Shown here: positions 7,016 to 13,795 of the stretch, piece by piece
Layout of the letters: every line of letters begins with the position of its first letter
How positions within the stretch are numbered: position 1 is the first letter of the stretch
NCBI GenBank assembly: GCA_018920255.1
Contig: JAHLMR010000012.1
Coordinates: 1 to 14,741, forward strand
Direction: 5' to 3'
DNA: 14,741 nucleotides
Origin: Candidatus Aenigmatarchaeota archaeon
GTDB taxonomy: Archaea; Aenigmatarchaeota; Aenigmatarchaeia; Aenigmatarchaeales; JAHLMR01
Notes under the pieces: model-generated
The model's database searches: none
What the model saw: only the letters and a program-made list of their open reading frames with translations
What the model was told of the DNA's origin: nothing
Program-made: the position numbers and the translations under genes

Positions 7016-7369
7016 TAAAAATTCTCCAAAACCACCTGTTTTTATTGGGCCATGAAATTTTGGACCTAAAGGCCAAAATGGTCTTATACCAGAGTGTGTA
7101 AGTGCATCTGCAAAAAGATGTGATATAAATCCAATTGAAAATATAATTGAAACTGTTATATCAAAAATTTTAAAATAGAAACCAATAAAATTACAAAATA
7201 ATAAAAACCATAAATTATGACAAATTTTTCTATGATAAAATTTATAATCAATATCAGGTATTAAAGCACCTATAAATGCAAAAATTGACATATAAATTGG
7301 GTAGTGAAAAATAAAATTTAAAATTCCAAAAAATACTGCAGCAAAAATTAAATGGGTATACTTTTGCAT
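6959..7369 (-). CDS. YdjM/DUF457-family membrane-bound predicted metal-dependent hydrolase
   Basis: A 136-residue protein with about four membrane segments and the spaced His/Asp pattern of the YdjM (DUF457) family: H6, PDID (38-41), HR at 46-47 with H51, then HLFADALTHSG (H84, D88, H92) and FWPLG (98-102). These residues would bind metal at the membrane face; the substrate is unknown for the family. The ATG directly follows the stop codon of pilin-like gene 1 (TAA then ATG), so it is probably translated by coupling at the end of the pilin operon, though a role in pili is not established. Its last 18 codons and stop overlap the 3' end of scpA on the other strand, so the two transcripts share complementary ends. 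Confidence 0.85.
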   Translation of the reverse strand: MQKYTHLIFAAVFFGILNFIFHYPIYMSIFAFIGALIPDIDYKFYHRKICHNLWFLLFCNFIGFYFKIFDITVSIIFSIGFISHLFADALTHSGIRPFWPLGPKFHGPIKTGGFGEFLLLCIMIGFVFWIFGFFRF

Positions 7370-7789
7370 TTAAACCAAACATCCGCAAACTTTTTTATTA
7401 CAACAATTTAAACAATTTTCATCTTTAATAGGAAAATAAGAGGGTGGAGTTGTTTCTGTTGATATACCAAAACATGGACAATTATAATAATTATAACATA
7501 AAGCTGCTAAATTATCTCCATAAAGATTTGAAGGTGCTGGCTTATCATTTATGTGTCTATTTTTATTTGCATCAAAATCTTTAATCATTATATTAAATAT
7601 TTCATTAATATCTCCACACTTTCCACTTCTTATTAATTCTTGACATCCTTGAGATCTTGCAGATTCTAAACTAACTGTACCCCCTGAAGTTGTAAAAGAT
7701 CCAGAAAAAAGATAAAGGACTCCTAATAATACAACTGCAGCTATTATAATGATAATAATTAAATTAATTGGTAACTCTATTCCTTTCAT
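7370..7789 (-). CDS. Cysteine-rich type IV pilin-like protein 1 with degenerate EF-hand loop
   Basis: The 139-residue product begins MKGIELPIN and a hydrophobic stretch (10-30) ending in FSGSF. The very short charged leader MKG before the hydrophobic helix fits class III (prepilin) signal peptides, with cleavage likely after Gly3. The rest would be extracellular. There are ten Cys (49, 58, 98, 104, 106, 126, 129, 130, 135, 137), suggesting disulfides or metal binding, and a loop DANKNRHIND (73-82). That loop resembles an EF-hand or dockerin loop, but Arg replaces the essential Gly and Pro replaces the final acidic residue. It shares CQELIRSGKCG with protein 2. Start and upstream 40 nt are identical to pilin-like gene 2, including the TATA box. 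I infer a minor pilin or pilus-like surface subunit served by the ATPase at 8741-10993. Confidence 0.82.
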   Translation of the reverse strand: MKGIELPINLIIIIIIAAVVLLGVLYLFSGSFTTSGGTVSLESARSQGCQELIRSGKCGDINEIFNIMIKDFDANKNRHINDKPAPSNLYGDNLAALCYNYYNCPCFGISTETTPPSYFPIKDENCLNCCNKKVCGCLV

Positions 7790-7829
7790 AAATTAAAAAT
7801 AGAAAAAGAGAAATTTAAAGATTTTATTT
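7790..7829 (-). repeat. 40-nt promoter repeat, copy 1
   Basis: Upstream of pilin-like gene 1, these 40 nt are identical to 8304-8343 and continue into nearly identical first codons. The duplication that produced genes 1 and 2 therefore included the promoter. Confidence 0.9.
7811..7820 (-). promoter_or_regulatory. TATA element of pilin-like gene 1
   Basis: CTTTAAATTT on the minus strand, 22-31 nt before the ATG at 7789, without a Shine-Dalgarno. It lies inside a 40-nt repeat shared with the next pilin gene. Confidence 0.65.
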
Positions 7830-7877
7830 TAAAGTAAATTAAATAAAATTATTAGAACCAAAATAAAATTAAAAAAT

Positions 7878-8303
7878 TTAGAGTGCTGGGCATTTACAAA
7901 CTTTTTTATTACAGCATTCAAAACATGCTTCTTCATTAAAACTTTGAGTGCCAATAGCACAAGAATAACAATTATAGTAATTTTTACATAACATTCCTAA
8001 ACCATCTGCTCCTGGATCTATTACAGGTTCACCATGTGGACCTTGTATAAATATTGGATCATTTATTTTTCCATTTTTATTAGCATCAAAATCTTTTATT
8101 TGAATTTCAAATATTTTCATGACCTCTCCGCATTTTCCACTTCTTATTAATTCTTGGCATCCTTGAGATGTTGCTGCTTGTAATGAAACGGTGCTTCCAG
8201 AAGTTGATAATGCGCCTGAAAGAAGAAAAACAACTCCTATAAGTGCAATTAAAGCAATAGCTATTATAACAATTAGATTAATTGGTAATTCTATTCCTTT
8301 CAT
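7878..8303 (-). CDS. Cysteine-rich type IV pilin-like protein 2 with partial EF-hand loop
   Basis: The 141-residue paralogue of its two neighbours has the same MKGIELPIN leader, a hydrophobic helix (10-30) and an extracellular domain with ten Cys (49, 58, 106, 112, 115, 127, 130, 131, 136, 138). The loop DANKNGKIND (73-82) keeps D1, N3, N5 and G6 of an EF-hand-type calcium loop, but position 12 is Ile instead of Asp/Glu. After it comes a Gly/Pro/Asp insert (QGPHGEPVIDPGADG, 87-101) not present in the neighbours. The C-terminal motif ECCNKKVCKC is shared with the others. Its ATG sits 38 nt after the pilin 3 stop, and the TATA box is packed into that gap, so it can be expressed separately as a leaderless mRNA. 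Pilin identity is inferred from the signal type and the adjacent ATPase. Confidence 0.82.
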   Translation of the reverse strand: MKGIELPINLIVIIAIALIALIGVVFLLSGALSTSGSTVSLQAATSQGCQELIRSGKCGEVMKIFEIQIKDFDANKNGKINDPIFIQGPHGEPVIDPGADGLGMLCKNYYNCYSCAIGTQSFNEEACFECCNKKVCKCPAL

Positions 8304-8343
8304 AAATTAAAAATAGAAAAAGAGAAATTTAAAGATTTTATTT
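8304..8343 (-). repeat. 40-nt promoter repeat, copy 2
   Basis: Identical to 7790-7829. The far end of this copy runs into the stop codon of pilin-like gene 3. Confidence 0.9.
8325..8334 (-). promoter_or_regulatory. TATA element of pilin-like gene 2
   Basis: CTTTAAATTT on the minus strand, 22-31 nt before the ATG at 8303, in the 38-nt gap behind pilin-like gene 3. No Shine-Dalgarno is present. Confidence 0.65.
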
Positions 8344-8695
8344 AAGATCCACAACCGCAAACACGTTTGTTGCAACATTCTACAAAATCATAACCAGTCT
8401 TTCCAGAACAGCCATAATAATTTTCACATAAAGCTTGTAATGTATCTTTATCATCTAAATTTCCATCTTTATTAGCATCAAACCCTGGTGTTTTTATAGT
8501 CCCTGGATAACCAGCATTTCCACATTGTCCAGATCTTAGTAATTGTTGACATGCAGCTGATTTTGCACTTTCTAAGCCAATTCCTCCTGCTCCTTGTCCA
8601 AATCCTCCCATATATAATGCACTTAATCCTAACAATACAATTACAGCCATTGCAATAATTACTAATATATTAATTGGTAACTCTATTCCTTTCAT
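8342..8695 (-). CDS. Cysteine-rich type IV pilin-like protein 3 with intact EF-hand-type loop
   Basis: This is the shortest of the trio (117 residues) and the one nearest the ATPase. It has MKGIELPIN, a hydrophobic helix (10-30), a Gly-rich stretch (30-40) and eight Cys (49, 58, 90, 96, 107, 108, 113, 115). Residues 73-84, DANKDGNLDDKD, fit the EF-hand or dockerin calcium loop at every key position (D1, N3, D5, G6, L8, D9, D12), followed by TLQALCENYYGC. Eight Cys in about 70 extracellular residues suggests a disulfide-locked small domain. Unlike its paralogues it has a strong Shine-Dalgarno (AGAGGTGAT) and an upstream TATA that gives a short leader. I infer it may be the main subunit, or be expressed more strongly, but stoichiometry cannot be read from sequence. 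Confidence 0.85.
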   Translation of the reverse strand: MKGIELPINILVIIAMAVIVLLGLSALYMGGFGQGAGGIGLESAKSAACQQLLRSGQCGNAGYPGTIKTPGFDANKDGNLDDKDTLQALCENYYGCSGKTGYDFVECCNKRVCGCGS

Positions 8696-8700
8696 TTTAT

Positions 8701-8709
8701 ATCACCTCT
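8701..8709 (-). promoter_or_regulatory. Strong Shine-Dalgarno of pilin-like gene 3
   Basis: The minus strand reads AGAGGTGAT, complementary to the archaeal 16S 3' end, followed by five nt (ATAAA) and the ATG at 8695. It is the clearest ribosome-binding site in the window. Confidence 0.85.
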
Positions 8710-8730
8710 AATTTTTAATTAATTTTCTGA

Positions 8731-8739
8731 TTTATAAAG
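8731..8739 (-). promoter_or_regulatory. TATA element of pilin-like gene 3
   Basis: CTTTATAAA on the minus strand lies 36-44 nt before the ATG, directly behind the ATPase stop codon. That spacing leaves a leader of roughly 10-15 nt containing the Shine-Dalgarno. Confidence 0.55.
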
Positions 8740-8740
8740 A

Positions 8741-10993
8741 TTAAGTAGTTGATTTAGCTTCCTTTTTAAACCATTCTAACCATAAATCAAATACCCTTTT
8801 ACTATCTATTATTCCGATTTCTTTTCTGCTTTCTTCAGCAAATTTATGAAACATTTGATTTACTTTAATGAGCATTGGTGCTTCTAAAATTTCTAAGTTT
8901 TTTGTTTGCCTTGAGATATCAACCATTGTTTTTAAAATATTTGCTCTTAATTGAATATTATCCCAAACTAAGTCCCATCTTCCAGCCCATCCAGGAATTC
9001 TATTTGCAATAGAATTTAAAACCATAGATTCTCCGTTTAATAAAATATCTGTTGGTTTTAATGTATCTTCCTTAACATCATATTCCATTAAATTAATGAA
9101 TCCATTTTCTTCAACCGGATCTCTTTGCCAATGCTTTCTTATTTCAGTTATCTCAACAACTCTTCTATAACTTTTTAAACCATCAGGGCTTCTTATTTTA
9201 TTTGCAATTACAACAATATCTGTAGCTTTGAAAGATGTAACAGGTACCCCCAAATCATTAACAACTCTATCAAAAACACCATATGCACTTTCACCGTGAA
9301 TTGTTCCAGCAACAACATTAGCTAATGCACCTACTCTCATTGCTTCATATAAAGCTTTTGCTTCTACGCTTCTAACTTCTCCTAAAAATAAACAAGAATC
9401 TCCTAAACGCAATGCAGTTCTTAATGCATCTTCAGCTGAAAGCTCAAATTCTATTTTTGTAATTACAGATCTTGATTTTAATCTTTGAACATTATATCCT
9501 AATTCTCTTAATGCTTCAACAGGTAATTCTAATGTATCTTCGCATGTAACTATTCTATAAGAAGGTAAAATTTGAAGCATTAAAGATCCTAATAAAGATG
9601 TTTTTCCAGTACCTCTTGTACCCGCTACAAGTATTGTTCTTCCATACTCTGTTAAAAACCATAATAAACCTCCACATAATGGGTTAAAAAAATTAAGATT
9701 CATGAATAGAGGGAAAGTCCAAGGTTTAAATCTATGTCTTCTTAATGCAAATGCAAGCCCATCTGGTGATAAATGTGGATTTATTGCTGCAACTCTTGCT
9801 ACACCTCCAGGTACGCTAATTTCTGTATCTAAAACTGGATTTGCTTCGTCTAATGGTCTTCCGCTAATAAGCTTAAATCTGGTTGCCCATCTTTCTCCAT
9901 CATCCTTTGTTGGTATTAAATTAGTTTCACATTCATCAAAATCCTGATGATTTATAAAAATAGGAGAAATACCTAAAGGAGAATTTGAATATATATCTTG
10001 TATTTTTTCATCTGCAAGCAAAAGCTCTAAAATTCCAAGACCTGCAGTATATCTTGTAAGAATTCTTGCAAGCTTTTCAGTTTCTTCTGAAGATATAGAA
10101 ATATGCATTTGTTCTGATAAATCTTTTATAAGTTCTATTCCTATATTATAGAATAACTCTCTCATTTTTTCTTGTTCTCTTAATTCTAATTCCCTTGGTC
10201 TTCTTTTTTCTAATACTTGTCTTGCTGCATCAAGTAAAAGATATTGTTCTTCAGAAAGTCTAAATTCCGGAGGAGTTATAAAATAAACTGGTCTTACTTT
10301 ATCTGTTACTTTATATATTTCAACTAAAGAATCGCCTACATTATATCTATCTATTATTTCTCCTCTTGGTGGTACTGTCATATATTTTGTAAACATAAAA
10401 TTTGGACGTGTAGATGGTCTAAATATTTGTCTATATAAATCCCTGCTTCCTATATGATATGCTGTTAAATGTGGTTTTGATATTTGAATCAGCTGACATT
10501 TTTCTAAAATCTCTTTAATGGGAATTAATGTATTTTCAAGATAATACATTATTCCTTCTGAAATTTTTTGTGGCTCATGTTGAGCCTTTGCTTTTAAATG
10601 TCTTATTTCTCTTATTAAATTTACATATGCACCAATAGGATCTCCACGAAGTTGATAATGAACAAGATCTTGCAGCCAATTATACCAAATTTTTCCATAT
10701 TCTAAAAGCTCTTTTGATTTTATTATTTTATTTAATGAAACTAATTTTTTCTCATTAAGAATTTCTACATATGCATTTGCAATTTCTTTAAGCAATTTTG
10801 TTTGATCTGAGGGATAGTGGTATTCTCTTGTTGATGCTAATGTAAATTCTCTTACATCTTTTTGTTGTATAAGTTTATCTATTGTTGTTGCCATACAAAC
10901 ATCAAAATCTTCAACAGAAGATCCAAAAATGCATCCAAGACAATGAACGCGCATATTACCTTCTTTAATTTCTTCTATATTACATACGACCAT
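8741..10993 (-). CDS. Type II/IV secretion and pilus assembly ATPase (GspE/TadA/PilB superfamily)
   Basis: This is the cytoplasmic hexameric motor that drives pilus or pseudopilus assembly. In the 750-residue protein the core spans about 300-620: Walker A GTRGTGKTS (458-466), Asp box TCEDTLEL (483-490), Walker B with LFLGEVR (Glu539) and His box GTIHGES (563-569). The N-terminal part is long and begins with four Cys at 4, 18, 21 and 33 (HCLGC), a possible metal site. The 130 residues after the core are predicted soluble helices. It heads a minus-strand run with three pilin-like genes, which strongly suggests they are its substrates. No TadC/PilC-type membrane platform or prepilin peptidase is in the window. 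The ATG at 10993 has a Shine-Dalgarno-like GTGAG with a 6-nt spacer; an internal ATG (residue 14) is less likely because it would drop Cys4. Confidence 0.93.
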   Translation of the reverse strand: MVVCNIEEIKEGNMRVHCLGCIFGSSVEDFDVCMATTIDKLIQQKDVREFTLASTREYHYPSDQTKLLKEIANAYVEILNEKKLVSLNKIIKSKELLEYGKIWYNWLQDLVHYQLRGDPIGAYVNLIREIRHLKAKAQHEPQKISEGIMYYLENTLIPIKEILEKCQLIQISKPHLTAYHIGSRDLYRQIFRPSTRPNFMFTKYMTVPPRGEIIDRYNVGDSLVEIYKVTDKVRPVYFITPPEFRLSEEQYLLLDAARQVLEKRRPRELELREQEKMRELFYNIGIELIKDLSEQMHISISSEETEKLARILTRYTAGLGILELLLADEKIQDIYSNSPLGISPIFINHQDFDECETNLIPTKDDGERWATRFKLISGRPLDEANPVLDTEISVPGGVARVAAINPHLSPDGLAFALRRHRFKPWTFPLFMNLNFFNPLCGGLLWFLTEYGRTILVAGTRGTGKTSLLGSLMLQILPSYRIVTCEDTLELPVEALRELGYNVQRLKSRSVITKIEFELSAEDALRTALRLGDSCLFLGEVRSVEAKALYEAMRVGALANVVAGTIHGESAYGVFDRVVNDLGVPVTSFKATDIVVIANKIRSPDGLKSYRRVVEITEIRKHWQRDPVEENGFINLMEYDVKEDTLKPTDILLNGESMVLNSIANRIPGWAGRWDLVWDNIQLRANILKTMVDISRQTKNLEILEAPMLIKVNQMFHKFAEESRKEIGIIDSKRVFDLWLEWFKKEAKSTT

Positions 10994-10999
10994 AATTAA

Positions 11000-11004
11000 C
11001 TCAC
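11000..11004 (-). promoter_or_regulatory. Shine-Dalgarno-like GTGAG of the ATPase gene
   Basis: GTGAG on the minus strand, separated by six nt from the ATG at 10993. A TATA-like TTATTAAATAAAA (11018-11030) further upstream would start a short-leader transcript. Confidence 0.5.
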
Positions 11005-11017
11005 TTTTTAAATATTC

Positions 11018-11030
11018 TTTTATTTAATAA
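11018..11030 (-). promoter_or_regulatory. TATA-like element of the ATPase gene
   Basis: TTATTAAATAAAA on the minus strand, about 25-37 nt before the ATG, in the 78-nt divergent gap shared with the coiled-coil gene. The gap is nearly all A/T, so the call is tentative. Confidence 0.4.
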
Positions 11031-11041
11031 TAATTATAAGT

Positions 11042-11050
11042 TTTATTAAT
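11042..11050 (+). promoter_or_regulatory. TATA-like element of the coiled-coil gene
   Basis: TTTATTAAT lies 22-30 nt before ATG 11072, with no Shine-Dalgarno between. An overlapping alternative, tataaaag at 11050-11057, is too close unless the GTG or ATG usage differs. Confidence 0.4.
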
Positions 11051-11071
11051 ATAAAAGTTTATGTGAATAAT

Positions 11072-11446
11072 ATGCCTGAAAAGGGTATTGAAGCAATAGC
11101 AACAGAAGCAGTAAGAAGAATGAATGAACATACAAGAAGACTTAGATCTCTCGAAGAAAAAAATAACCTTTTAGAACTTAGAATAAATATGATTGAAGAT
11201 AGACTTTTAAAATCAATAGAAGAAACAAGAGATAGACTTGCAAAAATTGAAAAAAAGATAGTTGAAATTGATAATAATTTTGTAAAAATAGAAAATGAAA
11301 TTTCAAAAATAAATAAATCACTAGAAAAATCTGTAAAAAGAACAGAAATAAAAGAACTTGAAAGTATAATTTCATTTTTTAATCCACTAAAAAGTAAATT
11401 TGTAACAAAGGAAGAAGTAGAAAAAATGATAAGAGAAAAAAAATAA
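11072..11446 (+). CDS. Small coiled-coil protein divergent from the pilus ATPase
   Basis: Unknown function. From ATG 11072 the product has 124 residues and begins MPEKGIEAIATEAVRRMNEH. Residues 15-95 are a nearly continuous, charged heptad-type coiled coil (LRSLEEKNNLLELRI, then repeated I-x-x-I-E-x-x-I spacing). A short C-terminal piece, NPLKSKFVTKEEVEKMI, looks like a conserved helix-turn cap. There is no signal peptide or membrane segment, so it should be cytoplasmic. I preferred ATG 11072 to GTG 11063 because TTTATTAAT at 11042-11050 lies 22-30 nt upstream, matching the leaderless spacing seen elsewhere. Divergence from the ATPase across a 78-nt shared promoter region suggests, but does not prove, a role as an accessory of the pilus motor. 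Its stop is only 3 nt from the convergent ppsA stop. Confidence 0.75.
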   Translation: MPEKGIEAIATEAVRRMNEHTRRLRSLEEKNNLLELRINMIEDRLLKSIEETRDRLAKIEKKIVEIDNNFVKIENEISKINKSLEKSVKRTEIKELESIISFFNPLKSKFVTKEEVEKMIREKK

Positions 11447-11449
11447 TTA

Positions 11450-13756
11450 TTATTTATTTAATTCTATTTTTCTTTCTGCACGTGCAACCCAAAATCTTAC
11501 TTTTTCTATTGCATCTATATTAACACTAATAGAATCTATTCCAGATTTTACTAAAAACTCAACTATATCATATCTATTTGATGGTGCTTCACCACAAATA
11601 CTTGTCTTAACTCCAAACTTTTTACATATATCTATTACATGTTTAAATTGATATTGCATTGCTGGATGCATTTCATTAAACTTAGAAATCAATTTATCAT
11701 TATTTCTATCTATTCCTAAAGTTAATTGACATAAATCATTGCTTCCAAACGAAATAAAATCTATGTTTTCTTTACAAATATCTTCTATTGAAAGTGCTGC
11801 AGCTGGAGTTTCTACCATAACGCCTATTTTTAATGTTTCTGGAGCATTTAATTCTGAAATTAATTTCTTTATTTTTCTAACTTCTTCAGCAGAAATAACA
11901 AAAGGTAACATAATAGCAACATTTGTTAAACCAAGGTTATGTAATTTTATAATTGCTGAAATTTCTATTTTAATTAATCTTGGGTCATCAATATCTCTTC
12001 TTATTCCATGCCATCCTAACATTGGATTTGCCTCTTGAGGTTCTTTTTCTCCTCCAGTCATATGTCTAAATTCATCAGTTCTTCCATCAAAAGTTCTTAC
12101 CCATACAGGTTTAGGATAAAATGCAGCTGCAATTTGTTGAATCTCGTTTATTAATATTTCCTCTAGCTCAGATTCTCTACCTTGATTTATATATTCAAAA
12201 GGGTGAACTCCTGTTTTTGTAAGAAGATGTTCTAATCTTAATAATCCAACTCCATCAGTAATATTTGGAAGGTGCTCTAATTTTTCTGCGAAAGCTAAAT
12301 TTACTTTAATTTCAGTTGCAGTTGGTATTAGCTGTGTCGAAACAATAGGTTCTTGACTTATAGATATTGGCGATATATTTATTTCAGCACCTTTATCTTC
12401 ATAAACAATTCCATGAATAGCATCTACTATAACTTTATCTCCATCATGCAAGATAGAAGTTGCTTCTTTTGTACCAACTATACATGGAATTCCAAGCTCT
12501 CGTGAAACTATACTTGCATGACATGTAGCACCGCCCTGATCTGTAATTATTCCAGATGATTTTTCCATTGCTGGTACCATATCAGGGCTTGTCATTTTTG
12601 TTACTAATATATCACCCTTTTCAATTTTTGATATTTCATTTAAATCATGAATAATTTTTACTATTCCTCTTGCTATTCCCGGACTTGCTCCTAAACCGCG
12701 AAGTAATTCTTTTCCAAATCCTGTTACTTCTCTCTTTTCAATTTCTTTTAAAGTTGTTACTGCTCTTGTTTGTACTATATATATTTTTCCTTTTTCGATA
12801 CACCATTCTATATCTTGTGGATAATTATAATGCTCTTCTATTTTTTTACAATATGCTGCTACACGCACTATTTCATCATCAGTTAAAACTTGAATATTTT
12901 GTTTATCTGTAGGAACATCTATTTTTATTGTTTCATTTGTTTTTGGATCTCTTATCGTTTGAATAAGTTTTTTTCCTATTCTTTTTTCTAAAATTGTTCC
13001 AGAAATTTTATCAACATAATATGAATCTGGCTCTACTTGACCTTGTACAATAGTTTCTCCTAAACCCCATGTACCTTCTATTAAAATTTTATTGGCTCCT
13101 TCTTTTGGATTTTTAGGATCTACTGTAAATGCAACCCCACTTTTTTCAGCATTAATCATTCTTTGTACTATAACACCTATTGCTGTTTCTAATGGCTGAT
13201 TATTTTTATATCTATAATAAGTTGCGCGATCTGTATACAAACTTGCCCAAACTTTTTTTATTGCTGAAATTAATTCTTGTTCGCCACGAACATTAAGAAT
13301 ACTTTCATATTGCCCTGCAGAAGATGCCTTTGCTATATCTTCTACTATAGCTGAAGATCTAACAGCAACAAAAACCGGTTCTCTTCCAGCTCTTAACATT
13401 TCAATTCCTGTTATTTCTCTTGCTTCAGATGTAAGAGAAAGCTTTTTGTATGCTGATGCAATTTGCTCATAAACTTCTCTTGGCATTTTTGCTTCTAAAA
13501 TTAATCTTCTTAACTTTTCACAATTTTCTTTTATTGAAGAAATATTTTGAAAATCTATTGATTTAAGAATTTCAGAAAATTTTTCATGTAAACCATTAAA
13601 TTTTACAAATTCATTATAAGCAGATACAGAAACAAAAAAATGTTCTGGTACAGGAAATCCTGAATTTACAAGCTCTGCAAGATTTGCTGCTTTTCCACCA
13701 ACTTCGCTTATATTTTCTTTTCCTAGTTTTTCTGGAAATAATACATAAGATTGCAT
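11450..13756 (-). CDS. ppsA: Phosphoenolpyruvate synthase (pyruvate, water dikinase)
   Basis: Converts pyruvate, ATP and water to phosphoenolpyruvate, AMP and phosphate in the cytoplasm, the entry to gluconeogenesis. The 768-residue length is normal. Domains in order: the ATP-grasp/pyruvate-dikinase N-terminal domain (about 15-340) with GGKAANLAEL, VRSSAIVEDI, SSAGQYESIL and GLGETIVQGQVEPD; the swivelling phospho-His domain (about 350-450) with GGATCHASIVSRELGIPC, catalytic His413; and the C-terminal TIM barrel (about 475-760) with LRLEHL, GSNDLCQLTLGIDR and the CGEAPSN loop, catalytic Cys721. All key residues are present, so it should be active. The gene stands alone: it converges on the coiled-coil gene with a 3-nt gap and has its own TATA box (13777-13786) with leaderless spacing. 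PEP synthase is chosen over pyruvate phosphate dikinase by domain layout and length. Confidence 0.96.
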   Translation of the reverse strand: MQSYVLFPEKLGKENISEVGGKAANLAELVNSGFPVPEHFFVSVSAYNEFVKFNGLHEKFSEILKSIDFQNISSIKENCEKLRRLILEAKMPREVYEQIASAYKKLSLTSEAREITGIEMLRAGREPVFVAVRSSAIVEDIAKASSAGQYESILNVRGEQELISAIKKVWASLYTDRATYYRYKNNQPLETAIGVIVQRMINAEKSGVAFTVDPKNPKEGANKILIEGTWGLGETIVQGQVEPDSYYVDKISGTILEKRIGKKLIQTIRDPKTNETIKIDVPTDKQNIQVLTDDEIVRVAAYCKKIEEHYNYPQDIEWCIEKGKIYIVQTRAVTTLKEIEKREVTGFGKELLRGLGASPGIARGIVKIIHDLNEISKIEKGDILVTKMTSPDMVPAMEKSSGIITDQGGATCHASIVSRELGIPCIVGTKEATSILHDGDKVIVDAIHGIVYEDKGAEINISPISISQEPIVSTQLIPTATEIKVNLAFAEKLEHLPNITDGVGLLRLEHLLTKTGVHPFEYINQGRESELEEILINEIQQIAAAFYPKPVWVRTFDGRTDEFRHMTGGEKEPQEANPMLGWHGIRRDIDDPRLIKIEISAIIKLHNLGLTNVAIMLPFVISAEEVRKIKKLISELNAPETLKIGVMVETPAAALSIEDICKENIDFISFGSNDLCQLTLGIDRNNDKLISKFNEMHPAMQYQFKHVIDICKKFGVKTSICGEAPSNRYDIVEFLVKSGIDSISVNIDAIEKVRFWVARAERKIELNK

Positions 13757-13776
13757 AATTTTTAATTGAAAAAATG

Positions 13777-13786
13777 AAATTTAAAG
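13777..13786 (-). promoter_or_regulatory. TATA element of ppsA
   Basis: CTTTAAATTT on the minus strand, 21-30 nt before the ATG at 13756, inside the 39-nt gap behind the LamG gene. It matches the decamer before the nosD-like gene and pilins 1 and 2, and there is no Shine-Dalgarno. Confidence 0.65.
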
Positions 13787-13795
13787 ATTTTTATT

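Noticed and set aside
7830-7877. Possible small gene or RNA in the gap between pilins 1 and 2
   Set aside because: The gap is a nearly pure A/T stretch without start codon, stem or conserved motif; only the promoter repeat at 7790-7829 can be supported.
9702-9947. Plus-strand open frame inside the ATPase gene
   Set aside because: It is antisense to a well-conserved part of the ATPase and its product shows no family features.
11447-11449. Terminator between the convergent coiled-coil gene and ppsA
   Set aside because: Only 3 nt separate the stop codons, so any termination signal would have to lie within coding sequence. No stem followed by a T-run is evident.
12670-12912. Plus-strand hydrophobic open frame inside ppsA
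   Set aside because: It is antisense to the ATP-grasp and swivel-domain region of ppsA. The Leu/Phe-rich product is what A-rich coding sequence gives when read on the other strand.
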